DNA from: Brevibacillus brevis
GTDB lineage: Bacteria > Bacillota > Bacilli > Brevibacillales > Brevibacillaceae
DNA: 64,000 bases
Assembly (NCBI RefSeq): GCF_022026395.1
Contig: NZ_CP041767.1
Coordinates: forward strand, 4,522,501-4,586,500
Reading direction: 5' to 3'
The notes beneath the pieces are model-generated. The model was not told the DNA's origin, did no database searches, and saw only the letters and a list, made by a program, of their open reading frames with translations. Positions 59,374 to 64,000 of the stretch are shown in pieces (position 1 is the stretch's first letter; each line of letters starts with the position of its first letter). Made by a program: the position numbers and the translations under genes.

Positions 59374-59841
59374 TTAAATAGCAACATCCTGGAAGCCTAC
59401 TTCCGTTACTTCTTCATTTAGAAGGCGAAGTCCTAAACCATTTTCTTCGACCCAAGTGTAATCGAAGAGTAATCCGATATCTCGCCCTTCAAAAATATCG
59501 CCATAGGGAACAACAATTACAAGCAAAACGACCCTTTCTAATAGTTGGTCTTGTGTTTCAATTAGGGGATAATCTTCCTAGTATTCAATATCATACCCGA
59601 GCTCATGCCGCTTTTGCATGTAGTAGTCGAGGATCGCTTGCAAAACACTCTGTTGTATGTGCTCCCAATTTTGCATGAGTGATTGATAAGCCATGTATTG
59701 TTCTTCATCAAATTTACCGCCTTCCTCACCCTTCACCGTGAGTGCTATCTCGGTTTCTTTCCCGCAAAAATGAATGGTCATGTGCTTTGACCAGACAAGA
59801 AAGTATGAAAGTTCACCAAAAACCGAATCATTTATGATCAT
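59374..59841 (-). pseudogene. DUF6985-like immunity-type protein gene interrupted by an in-frame TAG
   Basis: The ATG behind AAGGAG gives IINDSVFGELSYFLVWSKHM, then FCGKETEIALTVKGEEGGKF and QSLMQNWEHIQQSVLQAILD, the DUF6985 N-terminal part. A TAG at 59578-59580 (codon 88) stops it after GYDIEY. The same frame continues for 67 sense codons to a TAA at 59374 and encodes the missing half: YPLIETQDQLLERVVLLVIV, VPYGDIFEGRDIGLLFDYTW and a C-terminal GFQDVAI. Without the TAG the protein would be 155 residues, the family size. One base change explains the break; readthrough is the alternative. Confidence 0.75.
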
Positions 59842-59919
59842 GACACACTCTCCTTCCCTGCTGTTTTTCCTCATCATGAATTTCAGTGTAATACCGTACC
59901 TATTTGGTTTGAGTAATCC

Positions 59920-60456
59920 TCAAGCTCTTCTTATGTACCCAATCTCTTCTAGCACTTTGTACCATTCATCATCTTTAGAGCCAATGGTACCTATACTCCC
60001 TCCAGATTCAACTAACTTCAGCCCAATCTCGCTATATTGTTCCCCTAAAAGATAGTTTTCTAAAAAGTTAAGGAAGTCTCCATATGATTCCAAAACATAA
60101 TTTTGATCGAGTGGATCTCCTAATAAACAAGCTACTTGACCATCTGCCTTATTAATAAATAGAGGGTATCTTTCAATTTTTCCTATACACATCCAATCAC
60201 CGTCAAAGCTTTGCATGTCCTCTGCATAGAACTGAATAGTGTTAACTCTCCCTTGACCAAATATAATAATAACTCCTCCATTTACTATCTCATATGTATT
60301 TGTAATCACGTAGTAATCTTTCAAAATACTACAATCGGTATTTGTGAATTGTTTTGAAGTGGCACTTTTAACAATTTCAGCAAAGCTCAGATTGAATGGG
60401 TCATCACTTAATATCTCAGCAAGTTCATCGATTTTTTCGATTAACAATTCGGTCAT
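59920..60456 (-). CDS. SUKH/SMI1-type immunity-like protein
   Basis: 178 residues from the ATG after AGGTGA. The central pattern LKDYYVITNTYEIVNGGVII with IFGQGRVNTIQFY is that of SMI1/KNR4 (SUKH) proteins (Y...LP.dY..F....NG). The ending EIGLKLVESGGSIGTIGSKD is not common. SUKH proteins are the largest class of immunity factors for contact or RHS toxins. The AT-rich composition differs from the genes to the left and fits an acquired island. Confidence 0.65.
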   Translation of the reverse strand: MTELLIEKIDELAEILSDDPFNLSFAEIVKSATSKQFTNTDCSILKDYYVITNTYEIVNGGVIIIFGQGRVNTIQFYAEDMQSFDGDWMCIGKIERYPLFINKADGQVACLLGDPLDQNYVLESYGDFLNFLENYLLGEQYSEIGLKLVESGGSIGTIGSKDDEWYKVLEEIGYIRRA

Positions 60457-60537
60457 AATTTTCACCTTTCATCAAGGTTCGATATTTCCTCTCAAAACTA
60501 TAAAATAGCCCTCATTTTAGAAAAGGAATATCTAATC

Positions 60538-60957
60538 CTAATCCCATTCATTAAGTGGAAATTTTAGTAACTCATTACTGCATTTTGGGCATTTTTGTTT
60601 CGAAAAATCCCTTGTCCAAATCCTACAATAGATACACCTTTTGCCGTATAATTCCGGGTGTTGTTTATTTTCCTCATCCGCTTCTGGTTCGAGTATAGCA
60701 AATACTTTTTGTCTGGTTTTTTCGTATAAATGACTAACTTCAGGAGAAATATCATACGAATCAGTTGTTGGTTCCCATTCACACCCCTCTATTATTTGTA
60801 CTGGTCTATCCAGATCTTCTTCTAATCTATCAAAGGATGTTCTAGGCCATTCATCAGTGTGAAATATTTCTTTCTCAATATTGTACCAATCTTCCCAACT
60901 AGATATTTTTTCTAAATCACTATTTAATTTATTTGTATCAATATTAATATTGAACAT
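60538..60957 (-). CDS. Small protein with C-terminal zinc ribbon in the immunity array
   Basis: 139 residues, ATG with AGGTGA at 7 bases; a GTG three codons earlier is possible. The N-terminal part is acidic and helical (SSWEDWYNIEKEIFHTDEWP). The C-terminus has two Cys pairs, RCIYCRIWTRDF and KQKCPKCSNELLKFP, a likely zinc ribbon. No named family. The setting among SUKH, DUF6985 and CbrC genes points to an immunity gene whose toxin is not in the window. Confidence 0.6.
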   Translation of the reverse strand: MFNINIDTNKLNSDLEKISSWEDWYNIEKEIFHTDEWPRTSFDRLEEDLDRPVQIIEGCEWEPTTDSYDISPEVSHLYEKTRQKVFAILEPEADEENKQHPELYGKRCIYCRIWTRDFSKQKCPKCSNELLKFPLNEWD

Positions 60958-61016
60958 TTTATTCACCTACCTTGGTGTTGGTGGTTTCTTAGTTTTTTCA
61001 AATACATACTACGCTT

Positions 61017-61143
61017 CGGTCCTACAATTTCCTCTAGTTCCACAAGAACCTGGGTCAGGTTAGCGTTTTTTTGGTCGACCACATACCGTGTCCGCCTTCC
61101 GCCCCAAGTCCTCGAAGTGCGCACGCATTTGGCATCATAGGTG
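61017..61143 (-). pseudogene. Fossil fragment of an RHS gene
   Basis: This 127-base stretch aligns with bases 63700-63823 inside the RHS gene. Shared runs include AAGAACCTG, CCACATA.CGTGT, AGTGCGCACG.ATT.GGCATC-like AAGTGCGCACGCATTTGGCA versus AGGTGCGCACGTATTCGGCA, and GGCATCATAGGTG. It has small insertions and many substitutions, so no frame survives. It encodes the segment around ELEESGTARAYY and TRYVVDQNADLTQV of the RHS core. It marks an older RHS copy at this place. Confidence 0.7.
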
Positions 61144-61211
61144 TCTCACTTCCCCTATCAATGCCCAATTGCCTATCAGTTGTACACAAACCTATGGCTG
61201 GAAGATACAAA

Positions 61212-61254
61212 AAAGGCTTATTCCAACTTAGTTAAAAAATTGGGATGGGCCTTT
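61212..61254 (-). terminator. Terminator of the CbrC-like gene
   Basis: AAAGGC..AT.CCAA pairs with TTGGGATGGGCCTTT, with mismatches in the middle; the minus strand ends in GCCTTTTTTG. It lies about 70 bases after the stop codon. Confidence 0.6.
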
Positions 61255-61326
61255 AATAATAAATTTTCGAAAACATGCTAGAAACAACTCTAACTAGCTA
61301 GCTAGTAACACCATTTTTTTCACAAA

Positions 61327-61917
61327 TTATGTGTGATCAATGTGAACTCTATGTTGTCCGCATTTCAGACACTGAAACAAATATATTCCTGAATCATCAC
61401 TTACTTGATCCAAAGTATCGACGCCATAATTTCTCTTAAGTGTTAATAATTCTTCATCTCGTAAATCAATCTTCATCGCTGATAGCTCACTTTTATTCAC
61501 GTATCCAATAAAAGCACAAAATTCATCGCAGTGGCTTAGCCATTGTGGTTCCTGCCATGAAATGTAACCAGGGGTACGAAAGAGTAGCTCCTCTAGTTTA
61601 TCATCTTCAAACTGTTCGACCTCATCGTATCCTATAAAATACATATACTCATTGGATTCGTCATCATAAGTCACAGACAACAACTTATCCTTATATTCCA
61701 CGGCTGCCTGTAAGACACCATTATGTTGCTTAGTAGCAGTTCCTTCATAAATGCACCATGGGCAAACATTTTCAACTTCGTCTATTGAATAAAATGGTCC
61801 CATGTATATATATTCCGTTTCTTTATTACAAATACTGCATTTTTGTGCACGGACATTTTTGAATATTCCAATATCTTATGCACTTGGCTGATACTTAAAT
61901 ATTGGTAGGTTATTCAT
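61327..61917 (-). pseudogene. CbrC/UPF0167 family gene interrupted by TAA at codon 14
   Basis: AGGAGGAGTATTTTAT precedes an ATG reading NNLPIFKYQPSA, the standard CbrC N-terminus, then a TAA (61876-61878). The frame continues DIGIFKNVRAQKCSICNKET, EYIYMGPFYSIDEVENVCPW-CI, RTPGYISWQEPQWLSHCDEF-C and FQCLKCGQHRVHIDHT, all family blocks with four Cys pairs for zinc. Intact length would be 196 residues. As it stands only an internal ATG (giving 158 residues and losing the first Cys pair) is available, without a ribosome-binding site. CbrC is linked to colicin tolerance in E. coli and is common beside RHS and other polymorphic toxins. Confidence 0.8.
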
Positions 61918-61982
61918 ATAAAATACTCCTCCTAATTAGAAAAAACATATTTAGTATTCGATAAAGTACTAACGAGTATGAA

Positions 61983-62018
61983 ATAGCCTTGCTAAGGTTA
62001 AAACCTTAACAAGGCTAT
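61983..62018 (-). terminator. Terminator of the SUKH gene next to the RHS toxin
   Basis: ATAGCCTTG (61983-61991) and CAAGGCTAT (62010-62018), with a further TAAGGTT/AACCTTA pair inside, form an 16-17 base stem; TTTC follows on the minus strand. Confidence 0.7.
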
Positions 62019-62085
62019 ATTAACTAACTATAACTTTTTTCCTAATCATCCATTCATAAGTATCAAGTTATCACTTTTTCTCTAC

Positions 62086-62739
62086 CTATATAATCAAGAA
62101 ATCCTCCTCAACATTCTCGTATTTTTCAAGTGATAGATTCACTAAAAATTCACTAAAGGACACAGCTATTTCTGGGAGACATTGTTCGATTAGAGAATAG
62201 GACAAAATAATAGGTTCATCATCGGCATAATTCTCGGCAACACCATCTGGCACAATTACGCACTCTACCAAATCTAAATCTTCATTATAAGAACAAAAAG
62301 CTTGATCTGCTATTACTACTCGCGGCTCATTATTATTCTCGGTATTTAAGTCGAGACATATAGCATGTCCTCCTATTGTAGTTGCAATTGTTAGAAGGCC
62401 AAATTTAATTAGATACATACTAGGTGATGCAGATGCGTTTTCTACTTTTAAAGATTCTAACGCTAATAGCCTTATTCCACCACTTAATGTGGGCAGATTA
62501 TGAGGTTCATACTTACGGTAAAACTCAATCACTGTGTTATTTACTGTATAGTTTTTTAGCTCTTCTAGCGCATCTTGTTCGTAAAACATAGATGATTCAC
62601 TATACGTTCCATATAGATCCATTAAGTAATTCAAATCCGCTAAATTGGCTTCCCTAAAAGCTCCTTTTACTTCATTAGAGTCCATTCCGTCTCTTATAAA
62701 ATTCCTCTGGAAATTTGTAATAACCTGGATAAAGTCCAT
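62086..62739 (-). CDS. SUKH/SMI1-like immunity protein, probable partner of the RHS toxin
   Basis: 217 residues, ATG 7 bases behind GGGAG. Blocks VIEFYRKYEPHNLPTLSGGI, RLLALESLKVENASA and a strand-rich centre (LLTIATTIGGHAICLDLNTE) followed by ILSYSLIEQCLPEIAVSFSE and FLVNLSLEKYE correspond to the SMI1/KNR4-SUKH fold. It begins 63 bases after the RHS gene on the same strand, the usual place of the cognate immunity gene, so it probably neutralises the HNH-like toxin tip. Confidence 0.7.
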   Translation of the reverse strand: MDFIQVITNFQRNFIRDGMDSNEVKGAFREANLADLNYLMDLYGTYSESSMFYEQDALEELKNYTVNNTVIEFYRKYEPHNLPTLSGGIRLLALESLKVENASASPSMYLIKFGLLTIATTIGGHAICLDLNTENNNEPRVVIADQAFCSYNEDLDLVECVIVPDGVAENYADDEPIILSYSLIEQCLPEIAVSFSEFLVNLSLEKYENVEEDFLII

Positions 62740-62802
62740 AAATATACTCCCTCCATCAACTATTCTTTGCCAAAAACACTACAATTCCGAATGTAAAGTC
62801 TG

Positions 62803-64000
62803 CTAATATCGAATACCTTTTGGTTTTACATAGGCTGTATAAATTGCTTTTGCCCAATCACCCTGTCCCATTTTCTCGTAGACGTTTCGATGGGCTTGCC
62901 AAACTTGTTCAGCGGTAGAATTTTTAATAGCCGCTCTTTCTGTTAATGAGCCTGTAATTTTTTTCAGTTCTTTTTGAATCGCATCATTAATATTTTTTCC
63001 AGCACCTACCAGTTTAGCTCCCCCCGATCCCCTATGGTGTAGAGGTGTAAGCGGAACTGAAATAATCTCACCTTTTGAAAGTCCGAATTTGTTTGCAAAT
63101 TGTTTCGATAATAGGTGGTGTGCCTCAAATCCCATATTTTTCCCTGTCAAACCTGCTCCTTTAAGTCTAGCGTGTAGCTCATCATAAGAATAGTATGTCG
63201 CTGGATTACTACGTGCGTTTCCTTTACCTAATAAACTAAATTTTGAAGATGCTCTAGCCGCCTTACTCGCCGCAATATTATCCAGAACTCGCTGCCTATC
63301 TTCACACTTCATCAACCCCAACGGATCAATGAACCCAATCGGATCCCCATTCACATAAGCAAACCGGTTAAACGTCTGCCCGTCCGTCATGTCCCCTTGG
63401 AGCACATCTCGATTCAGGAACCGCTTCAATCCCGGATGGTAATACCGCGCCCGCATGTAGTACAACCCATTCGGATCGGTCATGACTCCATCTCGGCCGT
63501 TATAGCAAAACGGCTGTTTTGTCCTGCCCTCATGTGCTTCCAGCTCACCATACAAACCGTAGGTATAACGGTCTGTGACTCGACCATGCTCGTCGGTCAA
63601 CAGGGTCGTGCTTCCGCGCGTATCCGCGTGATAGGACAAATAATCGCCTTGCGCATCCTCACGACCAATGAGGCCCAGTCCATATACATAATACGCTCTG
63701 GCGGTTCCACTTTCCTCCAGCTCCATAAGAACCTGAGTCAAATCGGCGTTTTGGTCAACCACATAACGTGTCGTCTTACCATTCCATGTCATGGAGGTGC
63801 GCACGTATTCGGCATCATAGGTGTAGCGAGCTTGTCCGGCACGGACGAGACGATTGCGTGCATCATACGCATACGGTTCTGGCTGAAGCTTGCCCGGTAG
63901 TAACAGAAGGTTGCCGTCCTCGTCGTACTGAACAGGTTGACCATCTACCGTATCCAACCGATTGTCCTTGGCGTATGTCATCGCCGTAGCAAGACTCGAA
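62803..64000 (-). CDS. RHS-repeat protein with HNH-like C-terminal nuclease toxin (5' part beyond the right edge)
   Basis: Only the C-terminal 398 codons are present; the frame is open to base 64000. YD repeats (NGKTTRYVVDQNADLTQVLM, GSTTLLTDEHGRVTDRYTYG) lead to the conserved RHS end: GLYYMRARYYHPGLKRFLNR, then NRFAYVNGDPIGFIDPLGLM. Everything after DPLGL (about 165 residues) is the variable toxin. It carries GFEAHHLLSKQFANKFGLSK and VPLTPLHHRGSGG, a His-rich pattern of the HNH/endonuclease VII clan, so DNA cutting is likely. RHS proteins form a shell that holds the toxin until release. The immunity gene is the SUKH gene 63 bases downstream. Confidence 0.85.
   Translation of the reverse strand, partial: SSLATAMTYAKDNRLDTVDGQPVQYDEDGNLLLLPGKLQPEPYAYDARNRLVRAGQARYTYDAEYVRTSMTWNGKTTRYVVDQNADLTQVLMELEESGTARAYYVYGLGLIGREDAQGDYLSYHADTRGSTTLLTDEHGRVTDRYTYGLYGELEAHEGRTKQPFCYNGRDGVMTDPNGLYYMRARYYHPGLKRFLNRDVLQGDMTDGQTFNRFAYVNGDPIGFIDPLGLMKCEDRQRVLDNIAASKAARASSKFSLLGKGNARSNPATYYSYDELHARLKGAGLTGKNMGFEAHHLLSKQFANKFGLSKGEIISVPLTPLHHRGSGGAKLVGAGKNINDAIQKELKKITGSLTERAAIKNSTAEQVWQAHRNVYEKMGQGDWAKAIYTAYVKPKGIRY

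Noticed and set aside
61327..61803. CbrC-like protein as an intact 158-residue gene
   Set aside because: The upstream 38 codons carry the family N-terminus, first Cys pair, start codon and ribosome-binding site, so the internal ATG is not the natural start.
52585..64000. A complete type VI or eCIS apparatus
   Set aside because: Only spike, loader-like and toxin/immunity genes are visible. No sheath, tube, baseplate, AAA ATPase or membrane-complex gene is in the window, so I claim only a module.

Overview
The window reads as chromosome of a spore-forming, low-to-mid GC Firmicute, most probably a Brevibacillus. It has two complete GerA-type germinant-receptor operons, a CtsR-controlled ClpE, DynA-type dynamins, an RlmH gene beside regulators, and strong AGGAGG ribosome-binding sites with many GTG and TTG starts. 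The species assignment is inference from gene content; no rRNA lies in the window. Coding density is high and most genes are on the minus strand.

Left part (1-24.3 kb). A GntR/MocR-type regulator cut by the left edge diverges from a GNAT acetyltransferase. A PspA plus membrane-protein pair follows, next to an OmpR-type two-component system and a small divergent membrane protein. TTAA direct repeats with an exact 11-base period lie in front of both transcription units and suggest one envelope-stress regulon. Two overlapping dynamin genes correspond to the two halves of the fused bacterial dynamin DynA. Then come a plus-strand GerA-type operon with a 50-residue fourth gene, a putative injection-system-tagged nuclease toxin, a DJ-1/PfpI protein, a hybrid kinase and SARP-like response regulator flanking rlmH, two tRNA genes (Leu-CAA, Pro-UGG), a FosB-like enzyme and a HemAT-like globin chemoreceptor with a zinc-binding CZB tail.

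Middle (24.3-53.2 kb). A trypsin-like protease is followed by two adjacent ~196-base palindromic elements. The xpt-pbuX operon is preceded by a guanine riboswitch in tandem with a ykkC-type (PRPP-like) riboswitch whose 3' strand also forms the terminator. Next are RsgA, a WYL-domain small protein with a LexA (SOS) box, an MFS pump with an upstream 28-codon ORF, ycnI/ycnJ copper genes, a second GerA-type operon, potABCD, an EamA transporter facing a MocR regulator, a VTT/DedA protein, clpE with CtsR boxes over its promoter, a TetR-MFS pair with matching operators, a cupin-ribokinase pair and endonuclease V.

Right end (52.6-64 kb). This is the most unusual region. One gene set encodes a VgrG/gpD-type spike, a pentapeptide-repeat protein, an Imm11/DUF1629-like protein, a suspected DcrB/Mog1-fold protein, two paralogous two-helix membrane proteins and an Imm33-like protein, which resembles the cargo-loading part of a contractile injection system. 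Beyond it is an AT-rich immunity-gene array (DUF7660, DUF6985, SUKH/SMI1, a zinc-ribbon protein, CbrC, SUKH) ending in an RHS gene with an HNH-like C-terminal toxin that runs off the right edge. Two array genes are broken by a single in-frame stop and a 127-base RHS fossil lies among them, as expected when RHS toxin tips are exchanged and old immunity genes are left behind.
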